64,000 bases of DNA from Artemisia argyi. Lineage: Eukaryota > Streptophyta > Magnoliopsida > Asterales > Asteraceae. Both the position numbers and the translations under genes were made by a program. Under the pieces are notes generated by a model that saw only the letters and a list, made by a program, of their open reading frames with translations, was not told the DNA's origin and made no database searches. The stretch covers positions 141,135,505 to 141,199,504 of the forward strand of contig CM060706.1 of the NCBI GenBank assembly GCA_030686995.1. The letters are read 5' to 3'. Shown one piece after another: positions 35,401 through 47,790 of the stretch; the first letter of the stretch is position 1, and every line of letters begins with the position of its first letter.

Positions 35401-38400
35401 TAGAATGAATCGAAGTCGACCTAGCATAAAGCTAGATGATCGAGCTCGTGATCCACAAGTGGTACCTTTTAAGAAAAGGGCCCGATTTGTGTGCTCAGAT
35501 GATACCAGACTAGTGTGTCAATCAGAAGAGATTGGTCCTAGTGATGACATTGCAAACACTAGAGAGTCAAAGAAAACGGAGATTGCCCAGATGGAGAAGA
35601 AATTGTCTAATACAACTAACGACGATGTCACTCATGCATCTATATCACCAGTGGCAATAAGGTTTGTGTGTTTGAGACCTTTTACTTTGTGAATGTGTGT
35701 GTTTTTGTTGATAATTAGTGTGTGTAGTTTTTGTAAAATTTTAAATTACAGTAATTAATGGTTTTTTTATTTCTTTATGACAATTAATGATACATTAATT
35801 GCCATAAAGAAATAAAAAAACCATTAATTAATTACTGTAATTTAAAATTTTACAAAAACTACACATTACCAACAAAAACACACACATTCATAAAGTAAAA
35901 GGTCTCAAAAACACAAACCTTATTGCCACCGGTGATATAGACGCATGAGTGACCTCGTCGTTAGTTGTATTAGACAATTTCTTCTCCATGTGAGCAATCT
36001 CCGTTTTCTTCGTCTCTCTAGTGTTTGCAATGTCAGATCTAGGACGAACGCTCCTATCATCACTAGGACCAATCTCTTCTGATTGACACACTGGTGTGGT
36101 ATCATCTGAGCACAAAAATCAGGCCCTTTTCTTAAAAGGTATCACTTGCGGATCACGAGCTCGATCATCTGGCTTTATGCTAGGTCGACTTCGATTCATT
36201 CTAGACCGTTTCCCCTTCTTCAGTTGTATCATCCTCATTGCATAAGTTTTTTTTAGAGAGAGGTGATGGTTGTGATGAAATGAAGAGGTGGTGAGGTGGT
36301 ATATATATATGGGATTAATTTAATTACTATTTTTATAAAAAATTTAAAACATTTGCTAAAAGCCAAGGCGGGATTAATTTGATGTATATACAATAAAAGT
36401 TTTGAAAGAAAATGATGAAAATGCTAACAAGTCATGTATTAATTGTGTGAATTGTAATGTAAATTTAATTTTATTACTTTTTCCATTTTGACATTTTCTT
36501 TTCAGAAGATAAGAACAATGTTTAAGATTATAACATAAACAGTCTTTTTCTGGACTTGAAACCTCAGCTCTAGTTAATAAAAAGTTCCACACCGAAACTT
36601 TGTTAATTGTAGGGTTGTAAGTCAGGTTGAATATCCGTCATTGGTTGATTTACGTGGGCTCCTTCTAGACTTAGTTTCACAGCTTTTAGGTGCTCTATCA
36701 CAAATCAGGTAGTTAGTACTTTAAGCTCAGTCTTAAAATTGACACTGGTGCACAAATTAATCCATCAAATTACTTTTACATTGTGTTACGATAGGTTTAG
36801 TTCTGTAACTGAACGCTTTTTCATGGAGGTTAATTCACGTCGGATTGATACTAGTGGTGCTCGAAGTGAAACCCTTAGTATCATTAATGGGATGCGGCAT
36901 TTAATGCTTGGGGTATGTGGTACATACACTTATTGTTTGAAATGTTTTCTTAATTTTTTAAACATAAAATTATATATAACATATAGGTGAAGACAGAGGG
37001 AGGTCTTAATGCATCAGCATCCTTTGTGGCAAAAGCAAATCCTTTAAATCATGCTCCCAACAAAAGAAAAAGAGAACTTCACCATGCGCTTTGCAATATG
37101 CTGTCAAGCATTTTGGCATCAGTTGCAGATGGTGGTAAAGGTCAATGGCCTCCTCATGGTCTACAACGTGCACTTAGTTCATGGTATGAAGCTGTTGGAC
37201 GGGTAAGGATGCAGATCATTCATTGGGTAGACAAACAGAGCAAACATATACCTGTAAGTAAATGCTGAATTGTTCTATGGTTCCCCTTTTCACTTTCTTT
37301 TCTCCATTACTAGTGGTGAAAGTTTTGACCAAAAAACTTCTAAACGGGTCAATTCGGGTTATATTTATCTCTAACGGGTTGTTCAAAGGAAGGGGTCCAC
37401 TGGTCGCAAGTTGACCAAAGTGTGTTTTTAATGCCTAAAGCCCACAGTCAAAAACTCGATTAATACTGAAATTTGTATTCATATTTGACACTAATTATTT
37501 AGCAAAAATTAAATATTTTGGACAGGATGTGTCTTGGAGTCAACTCTATCCGATCTGACCCGTTTTAACCTGGTCCAAAACTTATCCGTTTTGACCCATT
37601 ACCCAATATTGAGGTCTATTTTTCTTTTCGCTTTGATTAATTCATCCTTGTATCTTTATCTATTTGTTTCTCTTCTGATCATATAACTCAAGACACCACT
37701 CGTTTCTTTGTTCTTTTTGTTAGGCTGCTTACCCTTCAGTGACTTTGCTTCTCTGTCTTGGTGACCCTCTTGTTTTCCTTAGTAACTTTTTTCCTCTAAC
37801 GGAGCAACTATATAAGCATCTTAAGGTAACATTCCGTTTACTAGTTATCTCCATACATTTTTACAGATGACACAATATTCATGTATTTTACAGGACAAGA
37901 ACAACCGGTTCATGGCTCTGGACTGTCTTCACCGTGTTGTAAAGTTCTATTTGAGTATTCATGGCCACTCCCAACCATCAAATCGTGTATGGGACTACCT
38001 GGACAGTGTGACATCACAACTTCTTACGATTCTTAGAAAAGGGATGCTTACACAGGATGTCCAACATGATAAACTTGTTGAGTTGTGTGTTACTATAGGG
38101 GAACATAACCTTGATTTTTGTATAAACCATCTGATATTGGAAATGCTTAAGCAAGATAGTCCAAATGAAGCAAAGATCATTGGTCTTCGTGCTTTACTTG
38201 GCATTACAATCTCTCCCAAAAGTGACCATGTTGGCTTAGAAATCCTTCACGGTGATTAATCTTTCGTTTGTCTAGTTGAATTGAAATTCTTAATTCATAC
38301 TGACTTTGGTTTCCTGTTGGTCTACATTGGCAGCTCAGGGATTAGGCCACTACGTTCCAAAAGTAAAGCTTGCAATCGAGTCTATATTGAGGTCATGTCA

Positions 38401-41400
38401 TAGAGCTTACAATCTGGCTCTTCTCACTTCTTCAAAGACAACTACTGGTAATTTTTTTTATGTAAATTAAGAATCTTGCATTGAGATTTTCACTTCTAAT
38501 TAATCATATTTCTTCTAGATGCTATTACCAAGGAAAAATCACAAGGCTGTCTTTTTCGTTCAGTTTTAAAGTGCATACCTTACCTGATTAAAGATGTTGG
38601 TCGAAGTGACAGAATCACTGAAATAATACCTCAGCATGGGATAAGCATTGATCCCGGTGTTCGCGAAGAAGCAATACAAGTACTGAATCGAATGGTAAAA
38701 TGTATACCTGACCGTCGATTTTCTGTTGTGAGAGGTATGGTGAACTTCATCCTACGGCTTCCGGATGAGTTCCCTCTTCTTATTCAAACTTCATTAGGAC
38801 ACCTTTTGGATCTCTTGCGTCTATGGATGTCTTGCCTCTCTGATGAAAATAGCGAATATGAAAACACTTCAGATGCAAAACATGTGCAGATAAACCAAAG
38901 TTTAAAAAAGTCTTCTTTCAATCGTGGAGAACTAATTGATTTCCATGCGTCAGAGATTGATGCAATTGGTCTTATCTTCCTTTGTTCCTCTGATAGTCAG
39001 ATTAGATTCACAGCATTGGAATTACTGCGTTGTGTGCGTGCTATACACAATGATATACGGAAAATTCTCGCTGAAGATGAATCTGAACTGATACTTATGA
39101 TCGATGTTTTTGAAGAAAATGGGGTGTGTTTTCCTTATCTTTTCCTAATCTCTTTTCATGTGAAACAGTAATGTTGAAACCTTCTTTTGACAGGATGACA
39201 TTATCCAGAGCTGCTACTGGGATTACAATCGTCCATTTCATCTGAGACGAAAATCTGATGTAGTGCCTCCTGTTGCAACACTTGAGGCTATACTTCTTGA
39301 TAGCCCTGACAAGAACAGATGGCCTCGCTGTCTTAGTGAGCTTGTTAAATACGGTGCACTGCTCTGCCCTTGTTCAGTTCAAGATGCAAAGTAACCATCT
39401 AGCTTTTTACTATCTTTGTAGTTTTCTGTTTATTCGAACTTTAAAATCTAAATACTTTTGTTCTCAGGGTAGAGATTACTAAGCGTCTTGCACTTATGAC
39501 ACCTGTTGAATTGGGGGGAAAGGCGTATCAGTTTCAGGATGCAGATAACAAACTAGATCAGTGGCTCATGTATGCAGTGTTTGCTTGTTCTTGTCCACCT
39601 GGGACAGATGGAGTGAATGCGGCAGCAACACGAGACCTATTCCATCTTATCATTCCCTCACTAAAATCTGGCTCTGAAGCACATATTGTGAGTATTACAC
39701 ACTAATTTTTTATTAATAAAAACTAAAGTTATCTTTTCACTCATTATACTCTCTTTGATTTCAGCATGCCGCTACTATGGCTCTTGGGCATTCACATCTG
39801 GAAGTATGTGAAATAATGTTCAGTGAGCTTTCATCTTTTATGGATGAAATTTCTTTGGAAACAGAAGGAAAACTAAAGTGGAAGGTATGAGTTCATACTT
39901 AGATCATGCATTTTCCTTTTGTTCCGAAGAAAGTATAATATCTTATTATCATTTTTTCATGCAGACTCAAAAAGTTCGACTTGAAGAACTGCGTGTCCAC
40001 ATTGCAAACATATACAGAACCGTATCCGAAAACATATGGCCTGGCATGCTGGCCCGTAAGCCAGTTTTCCGCCTTCATTATTTGAAGTATATTGATGAAA
40101 CAACAAGATTAATATCAACAGCACCTTTCGAGAATTTTCAAGAGGTACAAACTCTTCGCTGTTCACTTGCATCTGTACTAAGATCACTGGCCCCTGAGTT
40201 TGTGGACTCGAAATCGGAAAAATTTGACCCTAAAACCAGAAAGAGATTGTTCGATCTTTTTCTCTCTTGTTGTGATGATTCAGGTAGTATATCGAGTCAG
40301 GATGGTCTAAGTGATTATCGGCGTGAAGTTGAACGCTACAAATCTAGTCATCACACTAGATCAAAAGATTCAATGGACAGAATTTTGTTTGACAAAGAAT
40401 TGTCTGAACAATGTGAGGCACTACAATGGGCTTCCATGAATTGTATGGCATCCTTGTTATATGGCCCATGTTTTGATTTTGACAATGCAAAAAAAATGAG
40501 TGGTAGAATTATTTATTGGATTAACAGTCTCCTTATCGAGTCTGCTCCTAGGGCTCCATTTGGGTATTCAACATTCGATCCAAGAGCTCCATTTATTGCT
40601 AAACATATAGAAGGTGGGCGAGGAGCCATTGGACATGATAAGAGCAGAGTTGATTGCCCTCGTGTTTCCCTTGCCAAAATAGCTTTAAAAAATCTTATTA
40701 GTACAAATTTAGACCTATTTCCTGCTTGCATTGATCAATGCTACTATTCTGATTCTGGTGTGGCAAATGGATACTTCAGTGTATTGGCTGAAGTGTACAT
40801 GCGTCAAGAGATACCTAAATGTGAAATACAGAGACTCTTGAGCTTGATTCTCTACAAAGTGGTGGACCCATGTAAAGAGGTTCGTGATGATGCCCTACAG
40901 ATGCTCGAGACACTTTCTACCCGTGAATGGGCAGACGATAAGGTTGAAGGATCAAGAAGTTATGAGGTTGCAGTAGTTGGAGGTCTTCCTGACTCTTACC
41001 AGCAATTCCAATACATATTATCATGCAAACTTGCGAAAAACCGACCTGAGCTGAGCCTGCTTCTTTGTGAGGAAATCATGCAGAGGCAACTGGACGCAGT
41101 TGATATAATTGCACAGCATCAAGTTCTAACGTGCATGGCTCCTTGGATTGAAAACCTTGATTTATGGAAACTACAAAATTCGGGGTGGAAGGAAAGATTA
41201 CTGAAAAGCCTGTATTATGTGACATGGAGGCATGGTGATCAATTTCCTAATGAAATCGAGAAGCTTTGGAGAATTATTGCTAGTAAGCCCCGCAATATTA
41301 GTCCAGTTCTTGATTTTTTAATTACTAAAGGAATTGAAGATTGTGATTCAAATGCATGTGGTGCATTTGCTACATACTCCTTGGTTGCTAAACGAGTAAG

Positions 41401-43648
41401 CTTATATCTAGCGCGTATCTCTCCGCAAGGCACAATTGACCACTTGGTTTACCAATTAGCACAACGAATGCTTGAAGAGAGCCTGGAGTCTAGTAGACCA
41501 ACAGTACACAAGAGTGATATCGATGGTAATTTTGTTTTGGAGTTTTCTCAGGGTTCAGCTGCAAGCCAGCTGGCGGCTGTCATGGATATCCAGCCTTATA
41601 CGTCACCCCTTCTGGTTCGAGGGTCTCATGATAGTTTACTTCGGAATGCAAGTGGAAGCTTAATGTCAAAAGCAATGCATTTAGGGGGGAGAACGAGTTC
41701 AGGTCCAGTGATCCCATTGCCTCCTGAGATAAGTGTGGGACGGTCTGGCCACAGAGTTCGAGGTTTAGGAGGAAATTCAAGAAGCCGGCATGCTTCCAGA
41801 GACAGTGGGGATTACCTCATTGACACTCCAAATTCTGAAGCGGATAGTCATGGTGTGAGTGCTAGAGAACTTAACTCAGCTTTACAGGGGCATCGGCATC
41901 ATGACCATTCGTTAACACATGCTGATATAGCATTGATTCTACTTGCAGAAATTGGTTATCATAAGGATGAAGATTTTAGGGAGCATTTGCCTTCACTTTT
42001 CCATGTCATTTTTGTCTCAATGGACAGCTCAGAAGACTGTGTGCTAAAACACTGCCAAACTTTACTTGTTAATCTTTTATATTCTCTTAGTGGGCGCCAT
42101 CTTGAGCTTTACAATGTCGATGATAGTGATGGTGAAAACCGGCAACAGGTTGTGAGTCTGATTAAGTATGTTAAGTCGAAAGAAGGCAGCATGATGTGGG
42201 AAAATGAGGACCCCACAGTCACGGAAATTGATCTCCAAAGTGCAAAACTACTGTCTGCATTGGTTGAGAGCATGGTGGATGCCATTTTTTTTCAAGGTGA
42301 TCTTCGGGAAACTTGGGGAGCCGAGGCACTCAAATGGGCAATGGAGTGCACCTCAAGACACCTGTCTTGCCGGTCCCACCAAATCTATCGTGCCCTTCGT
42401 CCCCGTGTTAACCATGATGCATGCATATCACTTCTCAGATGCCTTCATAAATGCTTAGAAAACCCAGTACCTGCAGTGCTAGGGTTTATAATGGAAATCC
42501 TTTTGACGTTACAAGTCATGGTAGAAAATGTGGAGCCTGAGAAGGTGATTCTTTACCCCCATCTTTTCTGGGGATGTGTGGCCATGATGCATACCGACTT
42601 TGTTCATGTTTATTGTCAGGTACTTGAGTTATTTTCTCGGGTTATTGACCATTTAACATTTTCTGACCTGACCACAGAAAATGTGCTCCTTTCAAGCATG
42701 CCAAGAGAAGAGCTTGATCACAGTGTTGTCAATAGTGACTTCCAAAGAATGGATGCTGCAGGTTCAGGTTCATCACCCGGTGGGAAGGTTCCGGCTTTTG
42801 AAGGTGTACAGTCTCTAATACTCAAAGGACTCATGTCAACCGTGAGTCATGGTATCTCAATCGAGGTTCTTTCAAGACTAACCATACCTTCTTGTGATTC
42901 AATCTTTGGTGACCCAGAGACACGTTTCTTGATGCACATCACAGGTTTACTTCCATGGCTCTGCTTACATCTGAACCCTGAGGCAGTTGTGGGGTCCACT
43001 TCACCACTCCTATTACACCACCACCAAAAGGCTTGTTCGGTTTCGATGAATCTGGCAATATGGTGTCAGGCTAAATCATTAGAGGAACTAGCCGAAGTGT
43101 TCATGGCATACTCACAGGGTAGAATTAAAAGCATAGAGAATCTACTTGCTTGTGTGGCCCCACTATTATGTAACAAATGGACAGCAAAGCATTCTGAGAT
43201 GGCTTTCGGGCACTTTCTTAATCTTCTAAACAGAGGACCTGTTGAGTATCAGCGCGTTGTTCTTCTAATACTGAAGCAACTGCTTCATCATATTTCAATT
43301 GATGCGGTTCAGAGTCGACATATGTATGCACTCATTTCCCAAATAATTGAAAGTGGTCTGTGTTCAGAGGCACTGAGTGTATTAGAAGCTCTTTTACATA
43401 ACTATGGGTTTATGTCTGTAACCCTTAACCATGATCCAGCATATCATGAAAGCAGCCTGGCTGGGATCGATGAGTCATCATTTATTGCTCATGGTGGACC
43501 AATAAATGAGTCAATGACTTCAGCTAAAGAGTTGGCTTTGCAGAATACTCGCTTGATCCTTGGTCGGGTGCTTGCTAATTGCGTACTTGGGAGAAGAGGG
43601 GACTACAAAAGACTGGTGCCGTTTGTGAATACCATTGGTAATACTTAA
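32468..43648 (+). CDS. PAG1: Furry/Tao3/MOR2-type cell morphogenesis protein (PAG1-like, At5g15680-like)
   Basis: Giant armadillo/HEAT-like scaffold of the Furry family. In fungi and animals these proteins act with NDR/LATS kinases and MOB in polarised growth; the plant role is less known. Exons: 32468-32557, 33718-33836, 34120-34165, 34515-34587, 34669-34726, 36613-36708, 36795-36912, 36987-37253, 37724-37825, 37894-38251, 38334-38447, 38519-39123, 39194-39390, 39468-39687, 39765-39884, 39965-43648. They sum to 6267 nt in one frame (2088 aa) with GT-AG introns. The N-terminus ([20 protein letters not shown]) and C-terminus ([10 protein letters not shown]...YKRLVPFV) match the family ends, so the model looks complete. 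The last exon is 3.7 kb. Compared with my recall of the Arabidopsis protein, a segment before '[18 protein letters not shown]' is shorter. Intron 1 holds a SINE and a hAT MITE; intron 5 holds a giant palindrome. Confidence 0.95.
32850..33003 (+). mobile_element. tRNA-derived SINE-like insertion in PAG1 intron 1
   Basis: 'tagtctaatggttggggac' resembles a pol III A box and 'ggattgaaatcc', ~35 bases later, a B box. The downstream body includes 'cccctcccgcgtgggaccgg'. This head order is typical of plant SINEs. The 3' tail and target duplication were not resolved. Confidence 0.5.
33117..33306. mobile_element. hAT MITE with 8-bp TSD in PAG1 intron 1
   Basis: The termini CAGCGGCGGACC and the inverse of CAGTGGCGGAAC are flanked by an exact TTTATGAG duplication (33109-33116 and 33307-33314). 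The same family, with 'ggccctcc' and 'ctccgccactg' near the right end, occurs at 57089-57255. Confidence 0.88.
34949..35222. mobile_element. Stowaway MITE (Tc1/mariner) with TA TSD
   Basis: Termini CTCCCTCCGTCCCATATTAA and its inverse (ttaatatgggacggagtgag) are flanked by TA (34947-34948 and 35223-35224). This is the classic plant Stowaway TIR. It sits in the left arm of the intron palindrome only, so it inserted after the inverted duplication. Confidence 0.95.
35362..35692 (+). pseudogene. Gene-like ORF in the left arm of the palindrome
   Basis: A 95-codon frame from 35405 ([18 protein letters not shown]...) is Lys/Arg- and Ser-rich with a basic PFKKRAR patch and a possible helical MEKKLSNTT segment. 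An upstream ATG at 35370 is knocked out of frame by a one-base difference relative to the right arm. No family recognised. It may be a captured fragment of a nuclear protein. Confidence 0.4.
35888..36240 (-). pseudogene. Inverted copy of the gene-like ORF in the right arm
   Basis: The same protein reads on the minus strand. Here the upstream ATG (about 36240) is in frame ([13 protein letters not shown]...), but a stop follows PFKKRA, and the frame then continues to 35888. It has seven extra residues (RSVRPRS) against the left arm. Left and right copies are thus broken in different places. Confidence 0.4.
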
Positions 43649-44861
43649 CCATCATATCTAGTTATCCTATTAGTATGCAAAGGTTCAAGGTACAACTTCT
43701 GGATCTGTTATTAGTTACAAAAGACTTGGTAAACAGGCCACCCAGATGAAAATTTGATTGTTCATCTATAGAGGCATCGCGACAGTTGACTTGTTGGGAG
43801 TTGGATTGCACATAAATGAAGCTAGAATAGTGATTTTTTGGTACATAACACGCCAATTTAGGAATTCTCATCTCATAAGAACACATTGAATGTTTGACTT
43901 GATCGATGATTTCTTTTTTCTTCCAATATGTTGCTATTAAACTTGATATTCGAAACCTGTTTCTATAGCCTTTACATCTCCTACGTAAAGGAACCGATAA
44001 TGTTGAGTATTACAGTAGTTTTGTTTGTTCTGCATGCTTTTTGATCTGGTTTGTCCTAAAAGATGACCCAAAAGACCTTTTTTCTTAGCAGTAACATGCA
44101 TGGTGTAAATTAAAAAGTTCTTAATATTATCGCAACTTGCAAGTATTATCTGCAAATGCAGTGCGCGCCAAAATCACAATTTTGATAACATGTGTACTAA
44201 CACCAAAAAATGAAAAACATCAAGTCGAAAAGTGAGTCCTTAAAAAATGAAAGTGAAGTTTTTCCAAACTTTTTATGAAAAATGGATCCGAGAACCTCGC
44301 ATTCTAACAGAATATTGACAAAGCTGTACTACAATTGCAAATTCTTTTTTATTGAGATACTTTATGCAAGTTTTAGAAAACCAAAAGGCCATTCATGTAA
44401 ATATAGAAAAAAGGTTGGAAATGTTGAAAAGAAAACGGTTGAGAGCCTTTGGCTGTTAATGCCAACAAATTATGGTGTGAAATGTAATCCCAAAAATTCA
44501 CTATCTGCATTTCATCATCCAATAAATATCTGATTCAGGTACGTCAATGCAGCTATCATTTTCGCGCATGTTTTGTTTGTTCATATCATCATTTTACTTT
44601 TTAATTTGATTTATTGTATCTAAATGTTACCTTATCTTAGGACATAGTTTCGTTCTATTAGAACGCGAAAGATGGAAAATGTAACCTGGATATATATTGT
44701 TCTTGTTGCCAGAATAATGCTTTGTTTCAATAATTTCATGAAAGTTTTGATTTTTGTTTACAGATCAGGTAGTGGGACCCATCATTTCTTGATACAAGCT
44801 AGTTCATCTCCCTAACGATGGTATTTGTTATGCATTGTATCATTGATCCTCTTTCTTGCAG
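43649..44861. other. PAG1 3' region and leader region of the first WIT-like gene
   Basis: AT-rich, with no supported gene. Acceptor-like 'ttcttgcag|gtgttag' at about 44862 suggests a 5' UTR intron upstream of the ATG at 44890, as also seen in the second WIT-like gene. Confidence 0.45.
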
Positions 44862-44889
44862 GTGTTAGATTGACATCTTATAGCTCAAG

Positions 44890-46221
44890 ATGGATTTTCA
44901 TTATAATTATGAGCCATCTTCGGCTGCTGCATCGGTCTATTCATGTAGGCCAGAATCCGAGTTCTATAAAACCATGTCCAGAAGGAGTTCTTCTGTTGCA
45001 GATACATTTCAGGAACTAGAAAGTGTTGGTGAAGTCGTTACAAGATTCGAGCTTGATATGGCGTGTGTTTGTGAGAAGCTAGCTAACTTGAACCTATTCT
45101 TGATGCATATGGAAACTTTAGAGAGTGACTTTGAGGCCTTCGTATCTGATACTAATCCAAACATGAGTGACTTAGAAGTCAAAGCACTGGAGTTTGACTT
45201 TTTATACGGTTTTCTGACTTCTGAGGTGAGCGTATTGGAGACTCTAATATCTGATTTTCAGGCGGATAAAAGTAATATGCAGGAGTTTATATCTTCAAGT
45301 AAGTTTTTGGGTGAAACTTCGACGGAACAGGAAGATATGTTGCAAGATTCAGAAAAGTCACTGCAGCAATCTTTGGATCAGCTCGTTGAAATAAAAGCAC
45401 GAGCTGCCATGTTTGAAAAAAACTTATCAAGATTTGCTGGAGGAGAGACCCGTAAGATCCTTATTATTTACATTCTTTTTATGTAGAGTGTTTGACATTG
45501 TGGTAAATTTGTACTTATACGATATCAAAAGGTTATTACTAGCAATTATCATTATTGTGATATGATTTTAGGTACTGACAAGGATGATTCAGCGGACTTA
45601 TCCAACAATGATCTTCCTGAACTGAAAGACAAAATGAACTTGCAGACAGTGGAGCATCAGAGACATATTATAAGGATGCTTGAGAAATCGTTAGAAAGAG
45701 AAATAGATTTCGAGAAAAGGGTGTCTGAGTCAACTCAAATCGAAGAAGCTTTAACAATGAGGTTGCATGCTACAGAACAAGAAGTTCTTTTAGCCGAAGA
45801 AGAAACTGCAGTTGCCTTGGAAAAGTCATATGAGGCTGATCACGCATCTGCGATCCTAATGGGAATCTCAAAAGAATTGTTGAGTAAGGTCAATAAGTTA
45901 CAACCTGATATTAAAAATCCAGGCTTTGAACCTCAACAAACTGCTGAAACGTTAGAAGCCAAAGATTTGAAAAGACAAATTGTTGAGGCAGAATGCAGGG
46001 CTAATAATGCTGAAGCTAAATGCAAGTCGCTAAGTGAAACTAGTAATGAGCTTAAAGGTTCATGTGAGAAGATGGTTTTGCTTGAGCAAAAGCTGAAGGA
46101 TACTAAAGTTAAGTTAAAACTTAGCAAAAGCCGGAAAAACAGTTTTGAGGGGTTGGAGTCAATTGTGGTGATGATGGTGGGAGTGGCGGATGATTATTAT
46201 GCAATTCCTAGATTTCTTTGA
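44890..46221 (+). CDS. WIT-like coiled-coil protein, copy 1, lacking the tail anchor
   Basis: Exons 44890-45451 and 45572-46221 join in phase (split codon C|GT) to 403 aa. It resembles WPP domain-interacting tail-anchored proteins, which hold RanGAP/WPP proteins and LINC components at the plant nuclear envelope. Shared with copy 2 (48750-50628): 'VTRFELDMACVCEKLANLNL', 'MLQDSEKSLQQSLDQL' and 'VEHQRHIIRMLEKSLEREID'. The middle is long coiled coil. After ~residue 375 it diverges and stops with GVADDYYAIPRFL. There is no hydrophobic C-terminal anchor, and none was found in the next 400 bases. An intron interrupts the region after FAGG where copy 2 is continuous. Either a soluble paralogue or a decaying gene. 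Confidence 0.82.
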
Positions 46222-47790
46222 AATTTTTAGTTTCAAGCCAGTGTATATATGATCAAAGATCTCACATTTTCGTATTACTCAAAGCAGATTTCAAGATTAG
46301 TCTAGCTTTATTGTAACCCCATTGAAGTTTTATGACAGTGTAATGAAACCTTGCTTTATTTCTGTTTGTGAAATTGAAATAATGACTGATGTATGTTGAT
46401 GAAAAGTATGGGTTCTGAAAAAGATAAGTTCATTTTGACATGGGTTGTGTTGTATAGCTCAAATATGTACTTTATAAGTTATATTCAGTGTTATAGTTTC
46501 GTCTATAATCTCTCTGTGTTCCCAAGCAAACATTTGACCCCCTATAAAGATAGTATTTTCGGTTCATCTATACAAACTAGAGGTGGAAACTACTTTAATG
46601 ATCTGATTGAGGAAAGAAAAGCGCAAGTTATTGCCTTTTGAGAGTGATTATTGATGCGGTTTTCATGTCACACTAATCAGTACCAAGTTTCTCGACACTG
46701 ACGGAATCTGGGTGGTTCCCGGGACACTCGTATATTTTTTGGCGTAGTTTTAATTTTCTAAGAAAACCTCGATTTTTCTAAAATGTACCCGGTCCTTAAT
46801 ATTTGTGTTTTTAGTATTGTTTCGAATATTCTAAATAAATGCACTTAAGTCACTTTCTGTCTTGGTTCCGTCCCTGTTTCTGGATATAGCGAAACCGATT
46901 AGTTATCTAATTGTATTGGAAAGTTTAGTAGTCAATGTAACAAGACTCCATCACATTATCTGATCATTTATGGGTCATTTTACACTCAAATACTTGAATA
47001 AATAGAATATTTAACTTTCAAACACAACAAATAATCTGTAGACACTATCTAATTCTCGGTACGTCCAAAACTAAGTGTTCACTTCTAAGTTATAACCGAT
47101 CAAAACAATTTTATAATGAAATAAAGACACCTAATCGATTAACAGTAGAATCTTTTATACTTTTTAAAACTATATAATTCTCTATATATATCTATATTAA
47201 TTCCCATTGTTGGTAGGCACTAAAAAAACATTGTCGGTGGATACTATACTCCAACAAATATTAGCCCATTGGTGGGCTCCGTTAGCCCAAAATCTTAGGC
47301 CCGTTTGCGTTTGTTCTTTCTTTCGTTGTGACATAATATGTTGAAGAAACTTCCCATATAAAATTCTTAAAATTGTTACCGGCTACTAACGTACACAAAA
47401 AAGTTCTCTTGTTAATCATATTTTTTGATTAACTGTTTCAACTATGATCATTCCAGTTTTTACACATACAACCATAGGAAAAGGTTGCAAACACCCCGCT
47501 GCAATGCGGCGGGCTCCACCTCGTTTACTATGAAAGTAGACATTTATTTTATAGTATCTTGAAACAAAGCGATCGGCTATTTTGAATATGTAATGCCAAA
47601 CACCCTACTCAAGTAACAAAAAGAAAGAAATGAACCTGCATCAGAAGAGCATCAAAAGTTGAGGGACTGTTATGTGAACATATTAAACATGAGGGCATTT
47701 ATGTAAAAAATATAAAAAGTTAGGGAAAAGCGGTGGGGTGGGGGGTGGGGTTCAAGAACTGACACCAATGAATGAATCACAACAACTGCA
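46222..47790. other. Region between the WIT-like paralogues
   Basis: No further exon with coiled-coil or membrane-anchor character found. A GC hairpin 'ccccgctgcaatgcggcggg' at about 47497-47516 looks like a Helitron-type terminus but has no CTAG nearby. Otherwise AT-rich. Confidence 0.45.

Larger units (their letters stand above)
34785..36555. repeat. 1.7-kb palindrome filling PAG1 intron 5
   Basis: Two inverted arms meet at about 35791 (caattaatg-ata-cattaattg) with essentially no spacer. The outer ends pair 'ctgtttatgttataatctta' (about 34800) with its inverse near 36540. Arm differences: the left arm has a Stowaway MITE (34949-35222) and a tandem 'aggtgaactattcacgtttc' insertion (about 35238-35295). 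The right arm has ~68 extra bases near 36358-36425 and a 21-base in-frame insertion. Exons 5 and 6 flank it with intact splice sites. A pre-mRNA would fold into a stem of several hundred bp. Confidence 0.9.

Noticed and set aside
47497..47516. GC hairpin as another Helitron 3' terminus
   Set aside because: No CTAG/CTRR in the expected distance on either strand and no matching 5' TC end found; at best a decayed remnant.
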